A stretch of DNA of 64,000 nucleotides from Lachnotalea sp041821265 (GTDB lineage Bacteria > Bacillota > Clostridia > Lachnospirales > Lachnospiraceae), in contig JBGUEQ010000003.1 of the NCBI GenBank assembly GCA_041821265.1, forward strand, positions 1 through 64,000, given 5' to 3'. Positions 52,879 to 61,007 of this stretch are shown one piece after another. How positions within the stretch are numbered: the first letter of the stretch is position 1; each line of letters starts with the position of its first letter. The translations under genes and the position numbers were made by a program. The notes beneath the pieces were generated by a model that worked only from the letters and a program-made list of their open reading frames with translations, was not told the DNA's origin and did not search any database.

Positions 52879-52927
52879 AAAAACAGAGCATTATTTGCAT
52901 ATCACAAGGCAAATAATGCCCTGTTTT
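52879..52927. terminator. Intrinsic terminator after the ANTAR gene
   Basis: AAAACAGAGCATTATTTGC and GCAAATAATGCCCTGTTTT form a long stem with an 11-nt loop, followed by T. Confidence 0.85.
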
Positions 52928-53020
52928 AATTTGTAATATGGGTTATAATGTTAAAAAGATGCCGAATAATGAAATGATAAAGCTCGGTTATTTTAAAATG
53001 GAAAAGAGGGAATGTATATA

Positions 53021-53866
53021 ATGAAATTTACTAAAATGCATGGAATTGGAAATGATTATGTATATGTGAATTGCTTTAAAGAAAAAATTGAGAATCCAAT
53101 CGAAGTATCGAAATTTGTCAGTGATAGACACTTTGGAATTGGATCGGATGGTTTGATTTTGATAAAACCTTCAACTGTAGCGGATTTTAAAATGGAAATG
53201 TATAATTCGGATGGGTCACAAAGTGAGATGTGTGGGAATGGAATTCGATGTGTTGCCAAATATGTATATGATTATCATTTGACAGACAAGACAAGTATTA
53301 GCATAGAAACGCTAGCAGGTATTAAATATTTAGAGCTAACAATTGTAAAGGATAAAGTTGCCTTAGTTAAGGTTAATATGGGAGTTCCAGAACTAATCCC
53401 AGCCAATATTCCAGTAATTGCAGAGGGAGAGCAGGTCGTAAGTCAACCGATAGAAATAAATAATCGTGATTATAAAATGACATGTGTATCAATGGGAAAT
53501 CCCCATGCAGTTATTTATGTTGATGATGTTAAGAATTTAGAAATTGAAAAAATAGGACCTAAATTTGAAAACCATGAGAGGTTTCCAAAGAGAACAAATA
53601 CTGAATTTGCAAAAATTATTAACCGAGGAACAATTGAAATGCGAGTATGGGAAAGAGGAGCAGGAGAAACACTTGCCTGTGGAACCGGGGCCTGTGCAAC
53701 AGCGGTAGCATCAATTCTGAATGACTTCACTGAAAATCAAGTTACGATACATTTATTAGGTGGCGACTTGCTAATTGAATGGGAGAGAGAATCAGGTAAC
53801 GTGTTTATGACCGGATCAGCAACAGTTGTATTTGATGGAGAAATTTATGAAAATTGTTTCGTTTAA
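53021..53866 (+). CDS. dapF: Diaminopimelate epimerase
   Basis: A 281-residue enzyme with the canonical start MKFTKMHGIGNDYVYVN, the first catalytic cysteine in MCGNGIRCVAKY (about residue 73) and the second in ACGTGACATAVA (about 217). It converts LL- to meso-diaminopimelate for peptidoglycan and lysine synthesis. AGAGGG at 53005-53010 and family alignment favour ATG 53021 over ATG 53012. Its end overlaps the next gene by 20 bp. Confidence 0.97.
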   Translation: MKFTKMHGIGNDYVYVNCFKEKIENPIEVSKFVSDRHFGIGSDGLILIKPSTVADFKMEMYNSDGSQSEMCGNGIRCVAKYVYDYHLTDKTSISIETLAGIKYLELTIVKDKVALVKVNMGVPELIPANIPVIAEGEQVVSQPIEINNRDYKMTCVSMGNPHAVIYVDDVKNLEIEKIGPKFENHERFPKRTNTEFAKIINRGTIEMRVWERGAGETLACGTGACATAVASILNDFTENQVTIHLLGGDLLIEWERESGNVFMTGSATVVFDGEIYENCFV

Positions 53867-54089
53867 CCAAATTATTGAATTAAATAAATTATTGAGAATA
53901 AAAGATTTACAATTTAAGATTCATATCAAAGATGCATGTGGAGGTCAAAGTTTCTATATTGAGCAATTAGGGCAAAGTGACGGAGACAATCGAAAAGAAG
54001 AGATGCACCAAATGATAGAACAGTTTTTCGCCGATAACAAAATGACAATAGTTTATGCAGAAGATAAAATTCATTTTACAATGGAGTAA
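53847..54089 (+). CDS. Small RDAC-like protein coupled to dapF
   Basis: An 80-residue protein with FKIHIKDACGGQSFYIE near its centre, like the small RDAC-motif proteins of Lachnospiraceae. The function is unknown. GGAG at 53838-53841 inside dapF and ATG 53847 give a 20-bp overlap, so translation is probably coupled to dapF. The C-terminal half (ADNKMTIVYAEDKIHFTM) looks like two beta strands. The family name is a tentative recollection. Confidence 0.65.
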   Translation: MKIVSFNQIIELNKLLRIKDLQFKIHIKDACGGQSFYIEQLGQSDGDNRKEEMHQMIEQFFADNKMTIVYAEDKIHFTME

Positions 54090-54206
54090 GATAAAGAGAT
54101 AGGTAAATACATTTCTATTGTTACACCAGATGTGAATTGGTTTTGCTTGTATCATAGCTATCATATGTTGAGAAATCAGTATATGATAGCATATGACAAA
54201 ATAAAA

Positions 54207-55139
54207 CTAATTAATTATAATAGTCCCAGTTTTTTCTAACATGCCATTTTTAGCTGTATCTAAGTGCGTAATGATTGCCTTACGACCTTGCTTTTTGGAA
54301 ATAAATTCAATGGAAGATTCAATTTTAGGTAGCATAGAGGTAGTAGGAAATTGTCCCTCGTCAATATACTTTTTAGCATCTTCAACCGTTATAGTATTGA
54401 GTGGAATTTCATTAGGTGTATTATAATTTAATGCAACTTTTTCTACGCCAGTTAGGAATAAAATAGTATCGGCATCTACCATATCAGCAAGCTTAGCGGT
54501 TGCACTATCTTTTTCAATAACGGCGCTAGCACCTCTAAGCTGAGTTCCTTGCTCTAATACAGGAATTCCACCGCCACCACAGGCAATTACTAACTGATCG
54601 GCATTACTTAATGCTTTGATTGCATCAATTTCATAAATGTAGATTGGCTTAGGAGTAGCAACAACTCTTCTAAATCCCTTTTCTTCTTCTACAACATAAT
54701 TTCCTTTTTTAATTTCTTCGTCTGCTTCTTCTTTTGTCATGAAACGTCCGATTACTTTTGTTGGATGATTGAAAGCCTCATCAAATGGGTCTACGCGAAC
54801 CTGCGTAATTATGGTAGAAACGGGCTTGAAAATGCCACGTTGTAATAATTCGCTGCGAATTGCACTCTGCAGATCATATCCAATATAACCCTGACTAAGA
54901 GCACCACATACAGACATAGGGGCAACTGTGTAGTTATTGTCAATGCGACTGAATTCCGTCATGGCAGTATGAAGCATACCTATTTGAGGTCCATTACTAT
55001 GTGTAATAATAACTTGATATTTTGCTTCTACTAAATCGGCAATCGCAACAGCGGCACGTTTAACCGCTTTTTTTTGTTCAGGAATAAGTGCACCAAAGGC
55101 TTCTCGACCTAGTGCAACTACTAGTTTCTTTTTTTTCAT
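54207..55139 (-). CDS. arcC: Carbamate kinase
   Basis: A 310-residue amino acid kinase-fold enzyme. Landmarks are VVALGREAFG at the start, THSNGPQIGML, the VTIITQVRVDPFDEAF-like stretch (STIITQVRVDPFDEAF), VIACGGGGIPVLE and VDADTILFLTGVEKVALNYN. It makes ATP from carbamoyl phosphate in arginine, agmatine or purine breakdown. No arcA or arcB is in the window, so its pathway partner is elsewhere. The gene is alone. Confidence 0.95.
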   Translation of the reverse strand: MKKKKLVVALGREAFGALIPEQKKAVKRAAVAIADLVEAKYQVIITHSNGPQIGMLHTAMTEFSRIDNNYTVAPMSVCGALSQGYIGYDLQSAIRSELLQRGIFKPVSTIITQVRVDPFDEAFNHPTKVIGRFMTKEEADEEIKKGNYVVEEEKGFRRVVATPKPIYIYEIDAIKALSNADQLVIACGGGGIPVLEQGTQLRGASAVIEKDSATAKLADMVDADTILFLTGVEKVALNYNTPNEIPLNTITVEDAKKYIDEGQFPTTSMLPKIESSIEFISKKQGRKAIITHLDTAKNGMLEKTGTIIIN

Positions 55140-55201
55140 AATCTATACCTCATTTCATATTAGTAACGTTTTTGTGTAACCAATTTTAAATACATATTAT
55201 T

Positions 55202-55230
55202 AATATAGCATAAATTTAATTGCACTACAA
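55202..55230 (-). promoter_or_regulatory. Candidate promoter for arcC
   Basis: On the minus strand, TTGTAG and TATATT are separated by 17 bp, about 60 bp upstream of the arcC start. Confidence 0.45.
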
Positions 55231-55269
55231 CGCGTCTTTTTCGTTTTTTGTATATCTCGTAGAACGGTT

Positions 55270-55402
55270 GTTACTGTTCACTCCGTTCACAGTAACATAT
55301 GATTTCTGCATGCAAATTCGTTACGCGAAGCAGAAATCAGTTGTTGAATCATTTTCTTACGTAGCTTAACAGCTAGTGTTAAGCTACTGTGTGAACAGTA
55401 AC
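55270..55402 (+). mobile_element. Family A element, reference copy with 8-bp target duplication
   Basis: It is bounded by perfect 12-bp inverted ends GTTACTGTTCAC and GTGAACAGTAAC. A direct repeat GAACGGTT lies at 55262-55269 and 55403-55410 (9 bp if the next G is counted). Two internal hairpins are TGATTTCTGC/GCAGAAATCA and GCTTAACA/TGTTAAGC. No reading frame. Confidence 0.85.
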
Positions 55403-55511
55403 GAACGGTTGCTCATTGCAAGTCTATAAATAGTAACAATCATTAGGCTTGCGTATATAATATAGAATTCGGGGAAATATACTAGTAATTTGATAAATAA
55501 AGGAGCTAAAA

Positions 55512-55868
55512 ATGGATTATGTAAATGCGTTTTGGGTTGGTGGACTGATATGTGCGATTGTTCAAATTTTAATGGATAAGACAAAATTAATGCCAGGTAG
55601 AATTATGGTACTTTTAGTGTGTACAGGTGCTGTATTAGGAGCGACAGGAATATATGAGCCATTTCAAGAATTTGCGGGGGCAGGGGCAAGTGTACCATTA
55701 TTAGGATTTGGTAATGTGTTATGGAAAGGTGTAAAGGAAGCAATTGATAAGGATGGATTTATTGGGATTTTCATGGGTGGATTTACAGCTAGTGCAGTTG
55801 GAATATCAGGGGCACTTATTCTTAGCTATTTAGCATCTTTAATTTTTAATCCTAAAATGAAAGGATAA
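55512..55868 (+). CDS. spoVAE: Stage V sporulation protein AE
   Basis: A 118-residue membrane protein with three to four hydrophobic segments, matching SpoVAE (SpoVAEb): FWVGGLICAIVQILMDKTKL, LLVCTGAVLGATG and GFIGIFMGGFTASAVGIS. SpoVA proteins import dipicolinic acid into the developing spore and release it on germination. Here the gene stands alone without spoVAC or spoVAD neighbours. AAGGAGC precedes the ATG. No sigma-G promoter with correct spacing could be shown. Confidence 0.92.
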   Translation: MDYVNAFWVGGLICAIVQILMDKTKLMPGRIMVLLVCTGAVLGATGIYEPFQEFAGAGASVPLLGFGNVLWKGVKEAIDKDGFIGIFMGGFTASAVGISGALILSYLASLIFNPKMKG

Positions 55869-55920
55869 AGTAACTAGGAAGAAAGCAAACAGTTAGATAA
55901 TAAGTTTTAATCAATAAAAA

Positions 55921-55963
55921 TAAACCGTTAGAGAATCAGCATCTTGCCATCTCTAACGGTTTT
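55921..55963. terminator. Bidirectional terminator between spoVAE and the S1-domain gene
   Basis: TAAACCGTTAGAGA and TCTCTAACGGTTTT form a 13-bp stem with T- and A-rich flanks. Confidence 0.85.
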
Positions 55964-55974
55964 GGTTTTATTGA

Positions 55975-56904
55975 TTAAAGCTTAAATTTACTGAGTAGTG
56001 AGCCTAAACTGGTTGATGCATCTTCACCAGAAGTATATTCAAATGCAACTTCATTAACGTCATCAAGTGCTTGAGAGTTTTCCTCAACAGCCTTCATACT
56101 AAGGCTGATTTTGCCTTCTTTGATATCAATTATTTTAACGGTTATAGTATCGCCTTCTTTTATAATTTCTCTAGGGGACTTGATACGTCGTCCACATATT
56201 TGAGAAATATGAACTAAACCAGATAAATCTTCGCCAATATTAACAAAAGCGCCATATGGCATAATCGTTTCAACTTTACCAGTTACAATAAGACCGGGCT
56301 GTAGTTTAGAGATTCGACTGTTCTTGTCAGCAAGTGCTTTTTCTTTCGCAAGACCCTTTGCAGACAATATCAGTTTATTATCATCTTGATTTACTTCAAT
56401 CACTTGTACTTCAAGATTCTCCCCGATAAAACGATCTAAATTTTCTACATAGGATAAGGATAACTGTGAAGCTGGAATAAATGCACGAATACCATTTAGA
56501 TAAGTAATAACGCCAGCATTTACTGCTTCCGCTATTTTCACTATGCATACGGTTTTGTTTTGACGCATTTCCTGTAATACGTCCCATGAAAGCGCATCAT
56601 AAGCATTCTTTCTGGATAAGAAGATGCGACCCTCTGCATTTTCATAAAGCACTTGTGCAGTAACTTCGTCACCAACTAAAATATCTGCTTTTATTGAAAA
56701 ACGTGGATCATTACTTAGTTCTTCTAGCTTAATTACTCCTTCTGAGTAACTATCAAGATCCACTATAACTTCAGATTCAGAAACACCGATAACTAAACCA
56801 GTTACAATATCCCCTTCTTTTAATTTTTTAAATGAGCTCTCAAGTTCAGCTTCTAAGTCTGCCATTGAAAGTAGTTTTTCTGAAACATTTGTATCATCTG
56901 CCAT
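55975..56904 (-). CDS. S1 RNA-binding domain protein (ribosomal protein S1-like)
   Basis: A 309-residue protein with three S1 repeats at about residues 30-98, 115-182 and 203-272. The last is the most canonical (GLIVTGKVETIMPYGAFVNI, LVHISQI, GDTITVKIIDI). Firmicute S1-like proteins usually have three to four repeats and bind mRNA or ribosomes; it may be encoded as RpsA. AGGTGAT precedes the ATG on the minus strand. It diverges from nudC. Confidence 0.9.
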   Translation of the reverse strand: MADDTNVSEKLLSMADLEAELESSFKKLKEGDIVTGLVIGVSESEVIVDLDSYSEGVIKLEELSNDPRFSIKADILVGDEVTAQVLYENAEGRIFLSRKNAYDALSWDVLQEMRQNKTVCIVKIAEAVNAGVITYLNGIRAFIPASQLSLSYVENLDRFIGENLEVQVIEVNQDDNKLILSAKGLAKEKALADKNSRISKLQPGLIVTGKVETIMPYGAFVNIGEDLSGLVHISQICGRRIKSPREIIKEGDTITVKIIDIKEGKISLSMKAVEENSQALDDVNEVAFEYTSGEDASTSLGSLLSKFKL

Positions 56905-56971
56905 TTTATCACCTCATAAACTTGTTTTATTATTCTAGTATACCATTCTTTATGAGTTTGTAAATATTTTA

Positions 56972-56980
56972 TGGTATAAT
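56972..56980 (+). promoter_or_regulatory. Extended -10 promoter for nudC
   Basis: TGG-TATAAT is a perfect extended -10; no good -35 is visible. Confidence 0.45.
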
Positions 56981-57055
56981 ATAAAGGTTCATTATGAAAA
57001 AATTAAAAAATGCACCGCTTATAAACAAATTAAAGAAAGATAGGGAGATAAAACA

Positions 57056-57910
57056 ATGATTCATGATATAGAACCACTTAAGCTTAATAACGAATATTTA
57101 CCAAAGAAAATAATGGAAAAGGATTGTCTACTTATAGTAAATGAAAGTGAAATTTTAATTGGACAAAAAGATGATGAAATTTACTTTCCAAAATTAGAGG
57201 ATATGAATAAAAAGTATTTTGATATTGATAATAATAGTATATATCTATTTGAAATAGATGGAGTTAACTTTTTCTTGTTAATTAATATAAATGTGGAAGA
57301 GGAAGAAAAATGGAAGTACGAAACTATATTAATGTTAAGAGATGCAAACCCAATGTGGAAAGTTTTTGCGGCTACATTAGGTGGTCAGCTAAATAGATGG
57401 TACAAGAATCATAAATTCTGTGGTAAATGTGGATCAGAATTTGATCTAAGTAATACAGAACGTGCACTTATATGCCCAACGTGTGGAGTGGTAATCTATC
57501 CAACGATATCACCTTCTGTTATTGTAGCAATTACAAAAGGCGATGAAATATTATTGACGAAATATGCGTTTGGTGCTTATAAAAGATATGCTTTAGTAGC
57601 AGGGTATACAGAGGTTGGAGAAAGCCTAGAACAAACGGTAGAAAGAGAAGTTATGGAGGAGGTAGGCCTTAAAGTAAAGAACATTACATACTATAAAACA
57701 CAACCATGGCCATTTTCTGATACATTACTAATTGGCTATTTCGCAGAAGTTGATGGAGATGATACAGTAACACTTCAAGAGAGTGAACTTTCGGAAGCCA
57801 CTTGGTTTAAACAGGATGAAATACCAGAAAATCCATCCAAGATTAGTTTGACAAGTGAAATGATCGATTTATTTAGAAACAATATGAAAGTGGAAAATAT
57901 AGCAAAATAG
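57056..57910 (+). CDS. nudC: NADH pyrophosphatase (NudC-like Nudix hydrolase)
   Basis: A 284-residue enzyme. The N-terminal domain is followed by a zinc ribbon (FCGKCGSEF and ICPTCGVV, four cysteines) and a Nudix box within GYTEVGESLEQTVEREVMEE and GL. The SQPWPFP-type specificity motif follows as TQPWPFS. It hydrolyses NADH or NAD-capped RNA ends. nadE in the same window also concerns NAD, though they are far apart. Confidence 0.95.
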   Translation: MIHDIEPLKLNNEYLPKKIMEKDCLLIVNESEILIGQKDDEIYFPKLEDMNKKYFDIDNNSIYLFEIDGVNFFLLININVEEEEKWKYETILMLRDANPMWKVFAATLGGQLNRWYKNHKFCGKCGSEFDLSNTERALICPTCGVVIYPTISPSVIVAITKGDEILLTKYAFGAYKRYALVAGYTEVGESLEQTVEREVMEEVGLKVKNITYYKTQPWPFSDTLLIGYFAEVDGDDTVTLQESELSEATWFKQDEIPENPSKISLTSEMIDLFRNNMKVENIAK

Positions 57911-57952
57911 AACATATAACAATGAAAATATACGAAAAATGAGGATACAAAA

Positions 57953-58981
57953 ATGGAATACATGGATTATATTATAGAAGAAACAAAGAAAATATTAGCC
58001 ATTGACAGTCCGTCTGGTTATACAACGGAAGTTGCAAATTATGTAATGGAAGAGTACAAGGCTTTGGGATATCAGCCACAAATGACGGTAAAAGGCGGCG
58101 TTATCATTGAATTAGGGGGAAAAAATCTAGAAAATGCTGTACTATTAGAAGCACATATTGATACATTGGGCGCGATGGTAACAGAGATTAAAAGCAATGG
58201 AAGATTAAAATTAACACCGATTGGTGGGATGAATGCAAATAATGCAGAAGCTGAAAATTGCCGTATTATTACCAGATTTAATGGAAAATTTGAAGGAACG
58301 TTTCAGCTTGAAGATGCCTCCATTCATGTGAATAGTGATTATAATGCTACGAGTAGAGGATTTAAAGTCATGGAAGTTGTGATTGACGAAAAAGTAAAAT
58401 CAAAAGAAGATACACAAAAACTTGGAATTATGCCAGGAGATTTTGTATGTTTTGATCCTAGAACTACAGTTACTAAGACTGGATATATTAAGAGCAGATT
58501 CTTAGATGATAAATTAAGTGTAGGAATCTTACTTGGGTATGCAAAATATTTAAAAGAAGAAGGTATTGAGTCTGATAGAAAAATATTTCAACATATTACG
58601 GTTTATGAAGAAGTGGGGCATGGAGGTGCTGCTTCAATTCCTAGTGGTGTTACAGAAGTCATCTCAGTTGATATGGGTTGTATTGGAGAGGGATTGCAGT
58701 GTGATGAACTGCAAGTTTCAATTTGTGCCAAGGATAGTAGGGGGCCATACAATTATGACGTAGTAAACGGGCTTATTAAAGCGGCTAAAGACAATGATTT
58801 AAATTATTCCGTTGATGTGTATCCACATTATGGTTCTGATGCAGATGTGGCATTAGTAGCAGGATACGATGTGAAACATGGTTTGATTGGTCCTGGTGTG
58901 TATGCATCACATGGCTACGAGAGAAGCCATAAGGACGGAGTTAAAAATACATTTGAACTCCTAAAAGCATACCTCGGTTAA
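57953..58981 (+). CDS. M42-family metallopeptidase (glutamyl aminopeptidase/endoglucanase M-like)
   Basis: A 342-residue peptidase with the metal ligands and catalytic residues of M42: LEAHIDTLG (His and Asp), FLDDKLSVG, the catalytic Glu in VYEEVGHGGA and the late YASHGYERSHKDGV histidine. It would trim peptides in the cytoplasm as a large tetrahedral oligomer. It starts 42 bp after nudC and may be co-transcribed. The start could be 57953 or 57962. Confidence 0.93.
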   Translation: MEYMDYIIEETKKILAIDSPSGYTTEVANYVMEEYKALGYQPQMTVKGGVIIELGGKNLENAVLLEAHIDTLGAMVTEIKSNGRLKLTPIGGMNANNAEAENCRIITRFNGKFEGTFQLEDASIHVNSDYNATSRGFKVMEVVIDEKVKSKEDTQKLGIMPGDFVCFDPRTTVTKTGYIKSRFLDDKLSVGILLGYAKYLKEEGIESDRKIFQHITVYEEVGHGGAASIPSGVTEVISVDMGCIGEGLQCDELQVSICAKDSRGPYNYDVVNGLIKAAKDNDLNYSVDVYPHYGSDADVALVAGYDVKHGLIGPGVYASHGYERSHKDGVKNTFELLKAYLG

Positions 58982-59028
58982 ATGAATGAGTGGTAATATT
59001 TGATACAAATTAATTAGTTGTAATAGGA

Positions 59029-59160
59029 GTAACGATTCAGTACCCACTAAGTCGAGGTGTTTTGCAAAGCAAAATCCCGAGTTTTATAGCGCTAAAATGC
59101 GAGTTTCTAGCATTTTATGTGCATTGCGTAGCGGTAACTACGAAGGTACTGAATAGCTAA
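59029..59160 (+). mobile_element. Family B element with 8-bp target duplication
   Basis: A 132-bp element from GTAACGATTCAGTACC to GGTACTGAATAGCTAA, with a 16-bp imperfect terminal inverted repeat. TAATAGGA is found directly repeated at 59021-59028 and 59161-59168. The core has TTTTGCAAAGCAAAA and a GCTAAAATGC/GCATTTTATG stem. Confidence 0.85.
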
Positions 59161-59190
59161 TAATAGGATTATGCAGATATGGAGACGGGG

Positions 59191-60108
59191 ATGGAGAAAA
59201 AAATATTAGATTTGAATGAAGAGAATTTGGTCTTAACAGCAAGAGCCTTGGCTTCAGAAGTTAGAATTGATATTTTGAAATTATTATGTAAAGAAACGCT
59301 AAAGGTAAATGAGATTGCACAACGATTGAATATTCCCGCGTCTACCGCAGCGCTGAATGTAAAGGTTCTAGAGGAGGCCGGACTAATCAAATGTGATTTA
59401 CAACCTGGGATTAGAGGCTCTATGAAGGTATGCTATAAACAAGTTGAACAGCTTACAATTATGTTGGATTTTGATGAGGGTAAAGATAAAAATTGCACGG
59501 AAATAATTAGCATGCCGATAGGAAATTATGTAGACTATAAAGTAACGCCAACGTGTGGAATTGTAAATGAAAAAGGTCATATTGATGACGAAGATGAACC
59601 AAGATGCTTTTATAATCCGTTAAGGATAACAGCAAAACTAATCTGGTTTGGGGAAGGTTATGTCGAATATCGATTTTCCAACGCTACGATACAGAATAGA
59701 AAAGTAAAAAAAGCAGAGCTTTCAGTAGAACTTTGCTCAGAGACGGCAGATTATGATTTGAATTGTAAGTCGGATATTACAGTGTGGATTAATGGAACGG
59801 ACGCTGGAACGTGGTGCTCACCAAGTGATTTTGGAGGAAGAAGAGGCAAGCTTAATCCATCCTGGTGGCCTGATAAAAATACACAATATGGCAATTTAAA
59901 GACTTGGAAAATTACTGAAAAGGGAACGTTTATTGATAATCAATTGATGAATGAGTGCACTGTAAGTGAGTATAATCTTGCGGATAACCCATTTATATCC
60001 GTAAAAATTGGTATTAAGGAAGATGCTAATAATATCGGTGGAGTTAATATATTCGGAGATTCGTTTGGAGATTATCCGCAAAATATTGTATTAAAGTTAG
60101 AATATTAA
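59191..60108 (+). CDS. ArsR-like helix-turn-helix regulator with large C-terminal domain (COG4189-type)
   Basis: A 305-residue protein. Residues 1-85 form a winged helix-turn-helix (LASEVRIDILKLLCKETLKV, EIAQRLNIPASTAALNVKVL). The rest is a large beta-rich region with the tryptophan-rich WCSPSDFGGRRGKLNPSWWP, resembling a ligand-binding or jelly-roll fold of predicted regulators in this group. The effector is unknown. GGAGACGGGG before ATG 59191 supports this start over ATG 59179. It stands alone, between two family B elements. Confidence 0.8.
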   Translation: MEKKILDLNEENLVLTARALASEVRIDILKLLCKETLKVNEIAQRLNIPASTAALNVKVLEEAGLIKCDLQPGIRGSMKVCYKQVEQLTIMLDFDEGKDKNCTEIISMPIGNYVDYKVTPTCGIVNEKGHIDDEDEPRCFYNPLRITAKLIWFGEGYVEYRFSNATIQNRKVKKAELSVELCSETADYDLNCKSDITVWINGTDAGTWCSPSDFGGRRGKLNPSWWPDKNTQYGNLKTWKITEKGTFIDNQLMNECTVSEYNLADNPFISVKIGIKEDANNIGGVNIFGDSFGDYPQNIVLKLEY

Positions 60109-60203
60109 TGTTTTACTATAGAACTAGAGTTTTTTCAAGATTTTGAATCATTATATTCATGTAATGTTACTATATGGAAAACTAGATAAAGTATTGATTT
60201 ATT

Positions 60204-60335
60204 GTAACGATTCAGAACCCATTAACGCGAGATGTTTTGCAAAGCAAAATCCCGAGTTTTATTGTGCTAAACTGCAAGTTTCTTGCAGTTTATGTGCGAC
60301 GCGTAGCGGTAACTATGAAGGTACTGAATAGTTAT
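60204..60335 (+). mobile_element. Family B element, second copy near the ArsR-like gene
   Basis: A 132-bp copy from GTAACGATTCAGAACCC to ACTGAATAGTTAT. Flanks GATTTATT and AATTTATT share 7 of 8 bases. It has the same orientation as the copy at 59029, and the two bracket the regulator gene. Confidence 0.8.
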
Positions 60336-60379
60336 AATTTATTTATTTGAATTTATGAATAAATAATATAAAAAGGGCG

Positions 60380-60410
60380 ATACTCCTAGTAGCAGAAGTG
60401 AAAGGAGTAT
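60380..60410 (+). promoter_or_regulatory. Hairpin that would cover the SASP ribosome binding site
   Basis: ATACTCCT (60380-60387) is perfectly complementary to AGGAGTAT (60403-60410), which contains the Shine-Dalgarno sequence of the gene starting at 60415. A T-run follows, so it could also work as a weak terminator. Confidence 0.6.
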
Positions 60411-60414
60411 TTTT

Positions 60415-60609
60415 ATGAGTAGTAACAAGGAAAAGAAAATTGATTTAAATAATATAGCACCAGAGGACAAAATGAAATATGAAATTGCAGAAGAACTAGG
60501 CTTAATTGACAGAGTGGTAAATGATGGATGGAAAAGTCTTTCGGCAAAAGAAACAGGTCGTATTGGTGGGATTATTAACAAACGTAGACACGAAACTAAA
60601 AAAAAATAA
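60415..60609 (+). CDS. Alpha/beta-type small acid-soluble spore protein
   Basis: A 64-residue protein with the SASP core: KYEIAEELGLIDRV near the middle (the germination protease region has the E-I-A motif) followed by LSAKETGRIGGIINKR. Such proteins coat spore DNA and protect it from UV and chemicals, then supply amino acids at germination. AAGGAGT precedes the ATG but lies in a hairpin. The lysine-rich C-terminus is common in this short clostridial group. Confidence 0.85.
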   Translation: MSSNKEKKIDLNNIAPEDKMKYEIAEELGLIDRVVNDGWKSLSAKETGRIGGIINKRRHETKKK

Positions 60610-60778
60610 CAAATTATCGAAATACGATTTAAAATTATTGTGTAATACTTATTATTGAATATAAAGCTAATTGAGGGTATAATGAAAAGAAATCTCAATT
60701 AAGACGAAATTCAAGTTAATATTTAAGATATTTTAAGAGTAATTATAAATGTTAAGAATACTTACTTTTAAGAAATAT

Positions 60779-60813
60779 AAACTAGTAGAGTCTATTTGTT
60801 GATTCTACTAGTT
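60779..60813. terminator. Terminator between SASP and sufC
   Basis: AAACTAGTAGA and TCTACTAGTTT are perfect arms, followed by an AT-rich, T-containing tail. Confidence 0.7.
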
Positions 60814-60848
60814 TATATTTTTGCATAAAATGAGTATGAGATGAGACC

Positions 60849-60870
60849 ATATATGTTACTGTGAATGGTA
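60849..60870. repeat. Family A end fragment
   Basis: ATATATGTTACTGTGAATGG matches the reverse complement of the left end of the family A element. It is truncated after the first arm. Confidence 0.5.
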
Positions 60871-60910
60871 AATCATATATGAATGTTCATAGACAAATAC
60901 ACGAGAAAGA

Positions 60911-60940
60911 TTGACATGTAAATACATATGTTGATATACT
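60911..60940 (+). promoter_or_regulatory. Sigma-A promoter of the sufC-sufBD operon
   Basis: A perfect TTGACA and TATACT are separated by 18 bp, about 70 bp before sufC. The spacer holds the palindrome ACATATGT. Confidence 0.6.
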
Positions 60941-61007
60941 TCTTTCATAGTGTTTGCAAGGCTAGTATAGCTAATTATGATAAATACCAATGACATGGAG
61001 GTAAGAT

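Larger units (their letters stand above)
60610..61007. other. Intergenic region between SASP and sufC
   Basis: It contains the terminator at 60779-60813, a family A fragment at 60849-60870 (ATGTTACTGTGAATGG) and the sufC promoter at 60911-60940. No further gene is visible. Confidence 0.6.

Noticed and set aside
55453..55484. Sigma-G promoter for spoVAE (GTATA ... TATACTA)
   Set aside because: The spacing is about 20 bp rather than 17-18 and the -10 lacks the leading C.
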